Source: Bacteroidota bacterium (lineage in GTDB: Bacteria; Bacteroidota; Bacteroidia; Sphingobacteriales; Sphingobacteriaceae). From it: a DNA stretch of 54,924 bases. This document shows, one piece after another, positions 10,074-19,798 of this stretch (the stretch's first letter is position 1; each line of letters begins with the position of its first letter). The DNA lies in assembly GCA_021794195.1 (NCBI GenBank), contig JAJYRG010000007.1, positions 1 through 54,924 on the forward strand, read 5' to 3'. The notes under the pieces were generated by a model. It saw only the letters and a list, made by a program, of their open reading frames with translations. It did not search any database and was not told where the DNA came from. The position numbers and the translations under genes are program-made.

Positions 10074-10892
10074 TCAGGACCTAGGTTTCCTTTTTTCTAA
10101 AAATGCTGCTACACCTTCTTCGAATTCCGAGGTTGAAAACAGCTTTCCGAAATTTTCAATTTCTATTTGAAAACCTTTATTATTTGGAAGTGTCGACGCA
10201 TGAATAGTTTTGATAGCTGTTGATAAAGCTGTGCGTGAATGCAAAAACATCCGGTTAAGCTTTTCTTTTGTTTTGTGAACCAAATCATTGATTCCCGTTA
10301 CTTCATTAATTAAACCCCATTGATAAGCATCTTCTGCAGAAATCCTTTCTCCTGTTAAAATCATTTCCATAGCTTTTCCTTTTCCCACGAGAGCAGGTAA
10401 CCTTTGTGTTCCACCATACCCAGGAATGAGCCCTAAAGAAACTTCTGGGAAGCCCATCTCGGCATTTTTTGATGCGATGCGGAGATGGCAAGCCAAAGCT
10501 AACTCTAATCCGCCCCCTAAAGCATAACCATTAATAGCTGCAATTACAGGCTTTTGAAAATTTTCGATTTTATCAAAAACATGTTTTTGCCCCCATTGAG
10601 CAATTTCTTGACCTTCCTTTTGACTTTTCCCGTAAAACTCGGAGATATCCGCCCCGGCGGCAAAAGCTTTTTCCCCCATTCCGGTGATAATTAATCCCCA
10701 ACAATCCCTATCCTCCTCGATATGTATCAGTATATCTGCTAATTCTTTTAATGTTTGAGCATCCAAAGCATTCATCTTATTGGGTCTGCGTATGGAGAGG
10801 ATTCCTATATTATTTGTACAGGTAAAAGCAATATTTTCAAAATAGTGTGTATCCATAGTAGTAGGATTTTGTCTTTTCTTAAAAATACTCAT
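10074..10892 (-). CDS. Enoyl-CoA hydratase/isomerase family protein
   Basis: RRPNKMNALDAQTL, AFAAGADISEF, KPVIAAINGYALGGGLELALACHLRIAS, GLIPGYGGTQRLP. Probable start at the internal MDTHYF. Confidence 0.92.
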   Translation of the reverse strand: MSIFKKRQNPTTMDTHYFENIAFTCTNNIGILSIRRPNKMNALDAQTLKELADILIHIEEDRDCWGLIITGMGEKAFAAGADISEFYGKSQKEGQEIAQWGQKHVFDKIENFQKPVIAAINGYALGGGLELALACHLRIASKNAEMGFPEVSLGLIPGYGGTQRLPALVGKGKAMEMILTGERISAEDAYQWGLINEVTGINDLVHKTKEKLNRMFLHSRTALSTAIKTIHASTLPNNKGFQIEIENFGKLFSTSEFEEGVAAFLEKRKPRS

Positions 10893-10982
10893 TTGATTTT
10901 ATTATTTTGCATTAATATTTAATCAGAATGCTTGTTTTTATAAAAAATAAGTATTCTATATACAACAATTTCAAAACTTCCT

Positions 10983-10990
10983 TACATTTG
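10983..10990 (+). promoter_or_regulatory. -7 box (TACATTTG) immediately upstream of prfB
   Basis: TACATTTG matches TAnnTTTG; only 4 nt separate it from the ATG at 10995. Confidence 0.45.
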
Positions 10991-10994
10991 TTTT

Positions 10995-12075
10995 ATGACG
11001 AAAGAACAGATTCAAGACTTGAGGGATAGAACAGATTCCCTGAGGAGGCATCTTTGACATTGATGTCCGAAAACAAAAGATAAAAGATGGAGAGGCGGCT
11101 TCTGCTCAACCTCATTTTTGGGATGACTCTAAAGCGGCGGAAGCATTGTTGCGCGCTGTAAAAAGAGAAAAAGAGTGGACAAATAAATATGATTATTTAG
11201 TTTCTCAAGTAGAAGATACTGAAGTATTATTCGAATTTTTTCAAGATAATGAAGCTTCTGAAGAGGAAGTGAACAAGCAGTTTGATAAGGCACTGAGCGT
11301 ATTAGAAAAATTAGAATTTCAAAATATGCTGAGCGCGGAAGAGGATCAATTAGATGCTATTTTACAAATTACGGCTGGAGCGGGAGGTACCGAAAGCTGT
11401 GATTGGGCATCCATTTTAATGCGTATGTATCTTATGTGGGGAGAAAAGCATGGATACAAAGTAACGGAACAAGATCGTTTAGATGGAGATGTAGCCGGTA
11501 TAAAGTCTGTTACTTTACAAATTTCCGGCGATTTTGCTTACGGGTACCTGAAAGGTGAAAACGGAGTACACCGTTTGGTTCGTATCTCGCCTTTTGATTC
11601 TAATGCAAAGCGGCATACCTCTTTTGCATCGGTATATGTATATCCTCTTGTAGATGAAGATATAGATATAGAAATAATAGACAGCGATATTGAATGGGAT
11701 ACCTTTCGTTCGGGAGGTGCTGGTGGACAAAATGTAAATAAAGTAGAAACGGCTGTCAGGTTACACCATAAGCCGAGCGGTATTGTGATTTCCAACCAAG
11801 AATCCCGTTCTCAGTTACAAAATAAAGAAAATGCTCTCAGGCTTTTGAAGTCTCAGCTCTATGAAATAGAAATGAGAAAACGACAGGAGTCTACGGAAGC
11901 TATTGAAGGCTCAAAGAAGAAAATAGAATGGGGCTCACAAATACGCAATTATGTATTGCACCCTTATAGGATGATTAAAGATTTGCGTACAAATGTAGAA
12001 ACCTCTAATACACAAGATGTGTTGGACGGAGGAGGGTTAGATCCTTTTTTGAAAGCATATCTAATGGAAAATTAA
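10995..12075 (+). CDS. prfB: Peptide chain release factor 2, programmed +1 frameshift; join(10995..11054,11056..12075)
   Basis: Zero frame [20 protein letters not shown] ends at TGA 11055-11057 inside AGGAGGCATCTTTGAC; +1 frame continues [24 protein letters not shown]... with GGQ motif [18 protein letters not shown]. Confidence 0.97.
11043..11058 (+). promoter_or_regulatory. prfB programmed +1 frameshift signal (SD-like AGGAGG, CAT, CTT TGA C)
   Basis: AGGAGG CAT CTT TGA C has the same layout as the known E. coli RF2 site AGGGGG TAT CTT TGA C. Confidence 0.95.
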
Positions 12076-12086
12076 GGGCACTTTTC

Positions 12087-12623
12087 TTAGAACTGATTTT
12101 TCCACATCATGCTTTCTACAGGTTTAATAGTTTTTTCGATGTACTTAGCATTTTCTTTGGTATTGTAAAAAAATTCAATATCTCCTTCTACGGCAAAGTA
12201 AATAAGTTGGCCTACAGGCATTCCTTCGTATATCCTGACGGGCTGAGCGACGGATATTTCTAAAGTCCAGGTATTACAAAAACCTACATCGCCTTTTCCG
12301 GCAGTAGCATGTATGTCTATTCCAAGGCGACCTGTGCTTGATTTTCCTTCTAAGAAAGGGACATGGGCATGTGTTTCGGTGTACTCTTTCGTAACACCTA
12401 AATACAAAGTATTGGGTTCTAAGACTATGCCTTCTTTGGGAATATCAAAATATTCGACTTCATTGTGTTTACGAGCATCTAAGACACGTGATTTATATAC
12501 AGCTAAATGCTTGCCAAGATGAACATCATACGAGTTTGTACCCAAACAGCGTCTGTCAAAAGGTTCAATTACAATGTTCCCTTTTTTTATTTCTTCTAAA
12601 ATACGAATATCCGATAAAATCAT
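12087..12623 (-). CDS. dcd: dCTP deaminase
   Basis: MILSDIRILEEIKKGNIVIEPF, NSYDVHLG, FLEGKSSTGRLGIDIHATAGKGDVGFCNTWTLEI. Confidence 0.95.
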   Translation of the reverse strand: MILSDIRILEEIKKGNIVIEPFDRRCLGTNSYDVHLGKHLAVYKSRVLDARKHNEVEYFDIPKEGIVLEPNTLYLGVTKEYTETHAHVPFLEGKSSTGRLGIDIHATAGKGDVGFCNTWTLEISVAQPVRIYEGMPVGQLIYFAVEGDIEFFYNTKENAKYIEKTIKPVESMMWKNQF

Positions 12624-12724
12624 GAATTTGTTTTTATATGCATCTTGATGAATGCAATTTCCTCAAAAATACATTATTGCTACAAATAAAAGGAAAATAT
12701 ACTATTTTCTTTCTAAATTAGGGT

Positions 12725-13378
12725 ATGGCTTTAGTATATCACAGGGAACTTGATGAAGATAATTTTTTCTCGATCTGGCAAATAGAAGAGGATCGGGATA
12801 CATTGCTCCGTAGGTTACAGTTAGACGAGGAAGAAAGAGAAAGATTACATTCATTACGAAAAGGAAAACGCACTTTGCATTGGTTGGCGACACGGGTACT
12901 GCTTAGACATATGCTAAAAACTGACGAATTTATAGAATGTCCCTCTGATGAACACGGAAAACCTTACTTAGTTGGCTATCCCTATTCTATTTCTCTTACA
13001 CATTCCTTTGATTATGCCGCGGTAATGCTGAGCAAAACCAGTGCATGTGGTATCGATATAGAAAAAATAAAAGATACAGTATTACGAATAAAACATAAGT
13101 TTTTGAAACCTGAAGAACTAACGTTTATAAACAATGATGAAAACGAAAGAGAAATGTTATATGCTTGCTGGTGTGCAAAAGAAGCAGTCTATAAGCTGCA
13201 AGGGAAAAAGGGGGTTTCTTTTCGCAGAGACATGACTATATTGCCATTTAATTACACCAGCCAAGGAACCCTCCGTCTGAGATTAAATCATTTTGAAAAT
13301 GGAGAGGTGAATTATACGGTTTATTATGAGAGATTTAAAGAGTATATGTTAGGATATGTCCATGAAAACCTGGATTAA
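12725..13378 (+). CDS. 4'-phosphopantetheinyl transferase superfamily protein
   Basis: ISLTHSFDYAAVMLSKTSACGIDIEKI and CWCAKEAVYKLQGKKGVSF motifs (GIDIE / WxxKEAxxK). Confidence 0.9.
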   Translation: MALVYHRELDEDNFFSIWQIEEDRDTLLRRLQLDEEERERLHSLRKGKRTLHWLATRVLLRHMLKTDEFIECPSDEHGKPYLVGYPYSISLTHSFDYAAVMLSKTSACGIDIEKIKDTVLRIKHKFLKPEELTFINNDENEREMLYACWCAKEAVYKLQGKKGVSFRRDMTILPFNYTSQGTLRLRLNHFENGEVNYTVYYERFKEYMLGYVHENLD

Positions 13379-13494
13379 AGGTCTTTAACTTCTATTATCC
13401 ATGTTATATTTACTATCTATATTCCCAAGAATAAGAGGCTTTTCTTATCTTGCGCGAAATTTTATAATAAAAAACCCAATAAATTATTGACTGT

Positions 13495-16400
13495 ATGTTG
13501 AAAAAATTACTCTTGTCTGCTTGGTTTTTAGCTTATGCTTTTTCTTATTCCTTTGCCCAGGACGAATTGACTTTTGCTTCTTACCCTACTTTGAGCCCGG
13601 ATGGAGGAACGTTGGTTTTTAGTTATGATGGAGATTTATGGAAGGCAGGTGTTGAAGGCGGACAGGCATATCGGTTGACTGCTATGTCAGGCAATGAGAT
13701 AGCACCTCGTATTTCTCCAGATGGTAAATGGCTGGCGTTTTCATCTAATCAAAACGGTAATCCCGATGTATATGTAATGCCCTTAGAAGGAGGAGAAATA
13801 CGTCAATTGACTCATCACAGCAGTACGGATTTGGTAGACAGTTGGAGTTGGGACAGCAAGGAAATATACTTCACATCGTCAAGGGCTAATAGATTTACGA
13901 GCTTTAAGGTAAATGTGGAAGGAGGAACGCCAAAGCGTGTTTTTAAACATTACTTTAACACTATTCATAATGTGGTAGAAACCCCTCAAGGGGATTTACT
14001 TTTCAATGATACTTGGGAGAGTTTTTCTGCCGCAAACCGTAAACGGTACAAAGGTGAATTTAACCCTGATATTTTAGCTTATCATCCGAAAACAAAAACA
14101 TATAAAGAACTCACGCAATATGAAGGAAAAGATTTTTGGGCAAGTGTAGATAAGAAAGCAAATGTTTATTTTGCTTCAGACGAAGGAAATGATGAATACA
14201 ATTTATATACTTTTCTGAAAGGTGAAAAAACAGCCCTCACTTCGTTTAATACTTCTATAAAAAGACCTTTTGTGTCAGCAAATGGAGAAAAAGTGGTTTT
14301 TGAAAAAGATTATGAACTTTATCTCTATGATGTCGAGAGCAAACGAATTCATAAACCCAAGATCCGACTTGGAAAGAATAACATTTTGGGAAAAGAGAGA
14401 GAATACAATGTAAAAGATAAAATATCCTACATGGATATTTCTAAAGACGGTAAAAAAATTGCTTTTGTCTCTCGAGGGGAACTGTTTGTCAGCGATATAA
14501 AGGGAAAGTTTGTGCGCCAAATGCCAGGTAGTGGAGAGCGTATAGGAGAAGTGAAGTGGTTGGAAGACAATAAAACGTTGTTGTATAATCAGACATATAA
14601 AGGTTTTTTCAATTGGTACGTGCGCTCTGCTGATGGTAAAGGAGATGTTAAGCAGTTGACAAAAGATTTGCGGAGTAATAGAGACATGACATTTAACACA
14701 GATTACACAAAAGCAGTGTACGCAAGTGGCCGCGATGAGATACGTTTGTTGGATCTGAAGTCATTCGAAAGCACGGCAGTGATCAATGATGAGATCTGGG
14801 CATTCCAAAATTCTAAACCTTCTTTTTCTCCGGACGGTAAATATCTTTTATATACTGCAAGGCGGAATTTTGAGGAAGATATTTTTGTTTACCACATCGA
14901 ATCCGGCGAAACATTAAATTTAACGAACACAGGTGTTTCCGAAACTTCGCCTTATTGGTCGCCAGACGGAAAGTATATTTATTTCGCGAGTAACCGTACA
15001 AAACCTTCTTATCCAATCGGAATGCATAATTCCAGTATCTACCGCTTGGCTTTAGATTATTTTGATGAACCGTACCGTAGTGAGAAATTCGATGAAATGT
15101 TTGCTGAGAAGGAAGAACAGAAAAAAGAAAAAGCTAAAAAGGATTATAGTGAAAATAAAAGTAAAAAGGACAGTATTACTATCAGTATTGCAAAAGAAGG
15201 ATTGTACAACAGAATAGAGCAAGTGAGCCCTACGTTTGGAACGCAGCAATATCCTGTCGTATTTGAGGAAGGTTCAAAGACACATGTTGTTTATTTTTCA
15301 AATCAGAATGAGGGCAAATCAGCGGTGTACAAAACAACTTATGAGCCCTTTGAAAGTAGAAAAACTGAAAAATTGTTTGATAGTGCTTATACTAATATAG
15401 TGAAACGTTCAAGTACGTTTTATGTATTGAGAAGAGGAGGTATCCATAAGCTGAATATCGAAAAGGGAAAGTTAGATAAAATTAATATTTCGTATACTTT
15501 CAGACGGAATTTAGAACAAGAATTTAAACAGATGTTTGAAGAAACATGGGCAGGTATAGATGAAAATTTTTATGACCAAAATTTTCATAGTTTAGACTGG
15601 ACTCAGGTGTATGAGCAGTACTCGTCATATTTATCTGCAGTCAATAGTAGAGCCGATCTCCGTGTATTGCTAAATGATATGCTCGGAGAACTTAACTCTT
15701 CGCATTTGGGCTTCAGTAGTTCAGGTAGGGAAGAAAGTACGGGTTTTACAACAGTGAGCAATGAAATAGGGGTGGTCTTCGACAATGGAGATCCTTATAA
15801 AGTTTCACACATACTTCAAAATGGTCCGGCAGGGAGAAAAGGAGTGGACATACAAGTAGGGGATATTTTACGAAGTGTAAATAAAGAAAAAGTAAACCCC
15901 GAAAAAGACAGAGACGTTTATTTTTCTTTTCCGACTTTAATGGAAGAGCTTACACTAAGTTTTGAGAGAAATGGACAAGTGATAGAAACGCAGGTTCGGC
16001 CTCAAACAAATGCTGCTTTTAAAGAGCTTCTATATGATGAATGGATTGAAAATAACCGTATTCGTACAGACGAATTGAGCAATAATAGGATTGCTTATGT
16101 ACACATGAAAAATATGTCAGGAGGAGAATTAGAGCGTTTTTTGATTAACATGACCCGTTATGAAAACCAAACAGAGGCTACCATATTGGATTTACGTTAC
16201 AATACGGGAGGGAATGTGCATGATCAAGTGTTACAGTTTCTGTCTCAAAAACCATATCTGAATTGGCAATACAGAGAGGGGAAGCGTTCTCCACAGAGCA
16301 ATTTTTCGCCTGCAGGTAAGCCTATTGTGCTATTGGTTAACCAACAATCTTTAAGTGATGCCGAGATGACGGCGGCAGGGTTTAAATCTCTTAAACTGGG

Positions 16401-16644
16401 TAAAATTATCGGTACAGAAACATACCGTTGGATTATCTTTACATCAGCCAAAAGTTTGGTGGATGGTTCGTCTTATCGGGTGCCGGCGTGGGGAGTGTAT
16501 ACTTTGGAAGGAGATGATCTGGAATTGACGGGAGTCCGCCCCGATATTTATGTAAAAAATACTTTTATAAATAAGTTAAAAGGGGAGGATCCTCAGCTGG
16601 AGACAGCTGTCGAGGAGATATTGAAAGAAATAGGGAAAGAATAA
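13495..16644 (+). CDS. Tricorn-like S41 family peptidase with N-terminal beta-propeller (WD40/PD40) repeats and PDZ
   Basis: Signal peptide; repeated SPDGK-type propeller motifs (ISPDGKWLAFSSNQNGNPDVYVMPL, FSPDGKYLLYTARR, WSPDGKYIYFASN); PDZ; S41 core ATILDLRYNTGGNVHDQVL / LVNQQSLSDAEMTAAGF. Confidence 0.92.
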   Translation: MLKKLLLSAWFLAYAFSYSFAQDELTFASYPTLSPDGGTLVFSYDGDLWKAGVEGGQAYRLTAMSGNEIAPRISPDGKWLAFSSNQNGNPDVYVMPLEGGEIRQLTHHSSTDLVDSWSWDSKEIYFTSSRANRFTSFKVNVEGGTPKRVFKHYFNTIHNVVETPQGDLLFNDTWESFSAANRKRYKGEFNPDILAYHPKTKTYKELTQYEGKDFWASVDKKANVYFASDEGNDEYNLYTFLKGEKTALTSFNTSIKRPFVSANGEKVVFEKDYELYLYDVESKRIHKPKIRLGKNNILGKEREYNVKDKISYMDISKDGKKIAFVSRGELFVSDIKGKFVRQMPGSGERIGEVKWLEDNKTLLYNQTYKGFFNWYVRSADGKGDVKQLTKDLRSNRDMTFNTDYTKAVYASGRDEIRLLDLKSFESTAVINDEIWAFQNSKPSFSPDGKYLLYTARRNFEEDIFVYHIESGETLNLTNTGVSETSPYWSPDGKYIYFASNRTKPSYPIGMHNSSIYRLALDYFDEPYRSEKFDEMFAEKEEQKKEKAKKDYSENKSKKDSITISIAKEGLYNRIEQVSPTFGTQQYPVVFEEGSKTHVVYFSNQNEGKSAVYKTTYEPFESRKTEKLFDSAYTNIVKRSSTFYVLRRGGIHKLNIEKGKLDKINISYTFRRNLEQEFKQMFEETWAGIDENFYDQNFHSLDWTQVYEQYSSYLSAVNSRADLRVLLNDMLGELNSSHLGFSSSGREESTGFTTVSNEIGVVFDNGDPYKVSHILQNGPAGRKGVDIQVGDILRSVNKEKVNPEKDRDVYFSFPTLMEELTLSFERNGQVIETQVRPQTNAAFKELLYDEWIENNRIRTDELSNNRIAYVHMKNMSGGELERFLINMTRYENQTEATILDLRYNTGGNVHDQVLQFLSQKPYLNWQYREGKRSPQSNFSPAGKPIVLLVNQQSLSDAEMTAAGFKSLKLGKIIGTETYRWIIFTSAKSLVDGSSYRVPAWGVYTLEGDDLELTGVRPDIYVKNTFINKLKGEDPQLETAVEEILKEIGKE

Positions 16645-16664
16645 AATCTATCTATCAAAGAGAT

Positions 16665-18017
16665 ATGGCAATAAAAGAGTTTGATGTTTTTGTAATTGGT
16701 ACAGGGAATGCCGGAAAGAATGTTGCTTTTGCTTGTGCAGAAGCAGGGTTGAAGGTGGCCATAGCCGACAATCGCAGATATGGTGGAACCTGTGCCAATC
16801 GGGGCTGTGATCCTAAGAAAGTACTCGTAGGCATTACTGAAATAAAACAATCTGCTGATCATTTACGAGGGAAAGGGCTTGATAGCAATTTGCTTATCAA
16901 CTGGTCGGATTTACAAAAATTCAAGGCTACGTTTACAGACGCAGTTCCAGCTGTACATGAAAAAAGATTAAAAAATGCAGGGGTAACTTTGTATCATCAA
17001 TCTCCCCGGTTCTTGGACGAAAATAGTCTTTCAGTAGAAGGAAAGACCGTTTTAGTAAAGAAAGTTGTGATAGCCACAGGGCTTATTCCTTTAGAGCTGA
17101 AAATTCAAGGACGTGAGCACCTACTGATCAGCGATGATTTTTTATCTCTATCCCAGCTGCCGAAAGAAATGACTTTTGTGGGGGGAGGGCTTATCGGGAT
17201 GGAATTTGCACATGTTGCCGCTCGTTGTGGAGTGAAAGTGACGATTATTCAATCGGGAAAATTACCCTTGGAAAAATTTGATAAAGATCTTACTGCGCAA
17301 CTTATCGAAGTTTCAGACAAGTTAGGAATTAACTTTATCCTTAATGCAAGAGTGAATAAAGTAGAAAAACTTCAAAAAAACTATCGGGTTTTTTACAAAA
17401 AAAATGGAGAAATTAAGTCATTAGTTACGGAAATGGTTTTTAATACAGCTGGGCGGATCCCTGCAATTGAGAGTCTCGGCTTAAAAAAAGGGAATGTAGC
17501 ATACGAAAAGGAGGGAGTGAGCGTGAACGAGTATTTGCAAAGCCCAACTAACTCTAATGTTTATGCTTGTGGTGATGTATCGGCAAGTGGAACCGAACCT
17601 CTGACACCGACTTCGCATTTGGAATCCCGGGTAGTAACAGAAAATATATTAAAAGAAAAATCTAAAACATTGATCATTCCGCCTACACCTTCTGTCGTCT
17701 ATACTATTCCGCAGTTAGCTAAAGTGGGGCTGTCAGAAGAGGAAGCTAATGCCGAAGGTTATGATTTTACAATAAAGTATAAAAGTATTCCAAAATGGTT
17801 TAGTGCAAAACACAAAAATGAAGAAGTCTATGCTTATAAAGTATTGATAGACAATAAAAGCAATCAGATTTTGGGAGCGCATATAATTGCTTCAGAAGCG
17901 GGTGGACTTATCAACTTGTTTGCTATGGCTATGCAGGGCAAGCTCACGGCAAACCAAGTCAAAGATATGGTATTAGCATACCCTACCCGAAGTTATGAGA
18001 TAAAAGGGATGCTTTAA
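16665..18017 (+). CDS. FAD/NAD(P)-dependent class I pyridine nucleotide-disulfide oxidoreductase
   Basis: VIGTGNAGKNVAFACAEAGLKVAI; redox motif GGTCANRGCDPKK; FVGGGLIGMEFAHVAARCG; VYACGDVSA. Confidence 0.88.
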   Translation: MAIKEFDVFVIGTGNAGKNVAFACAEAGLKVAIADNRRYGGTCANRGCDPKKVLVGITEIKQSADHLRGKGLDSNLLINWSDLQKFKATFTDAVPAVHEKRLKNAGVTLYHQSPRFLDENSLSVEGKTVLVKKVVIATGLIPLELKIQGREHLLISDDFLSLSQLPKEMTFVGGGLIGMEFAHVAARCGVKVTIIQSGKLPLEKFDKDLTAQLIEVSDKLGINFILNARVNKVEKLQKNYRVFYKKNGEIKSLVTEMVFNTAGRIPAIESLGLKKGNVAYEKEGVSVNEYLQSPTNSNVYACGDVSASGTEPLTPTSHLESRVVTENILKEKSKTLIIPPTPSVVYTIPQLAKVGLSEEEANAEGYDFTIKYKSIPKWFSAKHKNEEVYAYKVLIDNKSNQILGAHIIASEAGGLINLFAMAMQGKLTANQVKDMVLAYPTRSYEIKGML

Positions 18018-18034
18018 GATTTTAAAAGGAAATA

Positions 18035-19789
18035 TCACGCCGTTTTCACCTCTATTTTCACCCATTTTCTGACGCTGTTTATTAACCAGCATTGGGTGGC
18101 GGTCTGTAATTCATTTTTAAATATTTTCCGTTCTATGATCTCTCCTTTTTTTAATAAAAACTCACGAAATGTCCCTGCTAACAAACCGCTTGAAACAGGT
18201 GGGGTGTATAGCTTTCCTTCCATTTCTATGACTATATTTCCGAGGGTACACTCGGTGATTTCATTGTCCTCATTCCATAATAATACATCAAAATAATTTT
18301 CAAATGGCTTTTTAAAATTTTCATAGAGTGCCCGGTTCGTAGTTTTATGGTAGTAGAAAATGTTTTCTTTTTGGATGGGGGATTTTGCCAAAGCGACTTT
18401 TTGTGTTTCATTATTGTTTTTTGGCAAAGGAACTGTTTCTATTTCGCTATTTCCTCCTTTTGAAACTGTCATGCGTACACGCAGGTTGTCTTTTGGATGA
18501 GATTCTCTGATTTTTTGAAGCTTATGTTTTATTTCTTGTAAAGGAAAAGGGAAATCAAAATAAGTTGCCGATTTTTTTAAACGTTTTATATGTTTTTCCA
18601 ATAAGAAAAATTCTCCTTCATAGAGTGCCATGGTTTCCAACAGCTGAAAATCGGGCTGTTTCCAAGTTATGACCTTCGCTTTCGTCAGAATTTCTTCATA
18701 CTCTTCGTTTGCATGTGAGTATTGTGTGACTGCGCCACCTGCGTTGTAATGTGCTCTTTTTTGAACCTGATCAATCCATACCGTACGGATGGGGACATTA
18801 AACACAGCATTTTTGTCGGGAGTAATATAACCGATAGTGCCGCAATATACCTCACGGGGGGTGTTTTCTATCTGGCTAATGAGGTGTATTCCTTTTTCTT
18901 TTGGAACCCCTGCTATGGAAATGCAGGGAAATAGAGTTTTTATAACCTCCATTGTATGTATGGAAGGATTTATTTCACCTTTTGCAGCAGAAGTCATTTG
19001 ATACAGTGTCGGATACTTTTCTATAGAAAAAGAATCGTAGGTAGAGATAGAGTGGGGAACGGTTATAGATTCCAGCTCTTGCATCATCGCAGCTATGGTT
19101 AGGCTGTTTTCATATTTGTTTTTTGATGAGTTTTCCAACCATTTTTTTTGCTGGACATCTTGTTCGTATGTCAATCCCCGATGCACCGTACCTTTCATGG
19201 GACGGATATGAATCTCGTTTTGATCTATTTCTAAAAATAATTCTGGAGAAACCGACAGAATATCAAAACCGTATATAGAAAGAAAAGCAGAGTATCGGGA
19301 GTTTTGGGCGGCTTTCAATTGTTGGTAGTAAGCAAAACTATTTCCTTTAAAATGAGTATAAAAAGGCGCTGTGTAATTTATTTCTTTAACCTCTTCTTTA
19401 TGAATTGCCGCCATGATTTTATCAAAATCCTGTTTGTATTGTGATTTTGAAACGCCTATTTCCCATTTCCCTATTTCAAAAGGTTCATGCGTATCCGGAG
19501 CATGGTTTTTCGAAGGATTTTTGAACAACCCGAACCAAATTAAAGGCATGCGGTTTTTTAAGGAAGTTTTTTTTTCTTTTGAAAAAGCATAGATAGCTTC
19601 ATAGCTTATATAACCTGCGGCATAATAACCTTTGTCTACAGCAATGTCTATTTCTTCCAAGCAATCGTTTATTCTAGACAGTTCGTTAGTTGTGATAATA
19701 CTTTCCGGATTTGAAAATGAAAGATTATTTGTATTGCCTTCTCCTGTCTTGAAGTCAAAATTTAAAAATATAGGGCTTTTTTTCGTCAT
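18035..19789 (-). CDS. Fused aminodeoxychorismate synthase component I / aminodeoxychorismate lyase (PabB-PabC)
   Basis: N-terminal chorismate-binding domain with RPMKGTVHRG, SIAGVPKEKG, YCGTIGYI; C-terminal class IV aminotransferase region with YYHKTTNRALYE and ECTLGNIVIE...LLAGTFRE. Confidence 0.88.
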   Translation of the reverse strand: MTKKSPIFLNFDFKTGEGNTNNLSFSNPESIITTNELSRINDCLEEIDIAVDKGYYAAGYISYEAIYAFSKEKKTSLKNRMPLIWFGLFKNPSKNHAPDTHEPFEIGKWEIGVSKSQYKQDFDKIMAAIHKEEVKEINYTAPFYTHFKGNSFAYYQQLKAAQNSRYSAFLSIYGFDILSVSPELFLEIDQNEIHIRPMKGTVHRGLTYEQDVQQKKWLENSSKNKYENSLTIAAMMQELESITVPHSISTYDSFSIEKYPTLYQMTSAAKGEINPSIHTMEVIKTLFPCISIAGVPKEKGIHLISQIENTPREVYCGTIGYITPDKNAVFNVPIRTVWIDQVQKRAHYNAGGAVTQYSHANEEYEEILTKAKVITWKQPDFQLLETMALYEGEFFLLEKHIKRLKKSATYFDFPFPLQEIKHKLQKIRESHPKDNLRVRMTVSKGGNSEIETVPLPKNNNETQKVALAKSPIQKENIFYYHKTTNRALYENFKKPFENYFDVLLWNEDNEITECTLGNIVIEMEGKLYTPPVSSGLLAGTFREFLLKKGEIIERKIFKNELQTATQCWLINSVRKWVKIEVKTA

Positions 19790-19798
19790 TCGATGTTT

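Noticed and set aside
11515-11795. Minus-strand ORFs (71 and 85 aa) within prfB
   Set aside because: Antisense to the conserved RF2 coding sequence; no independent support.
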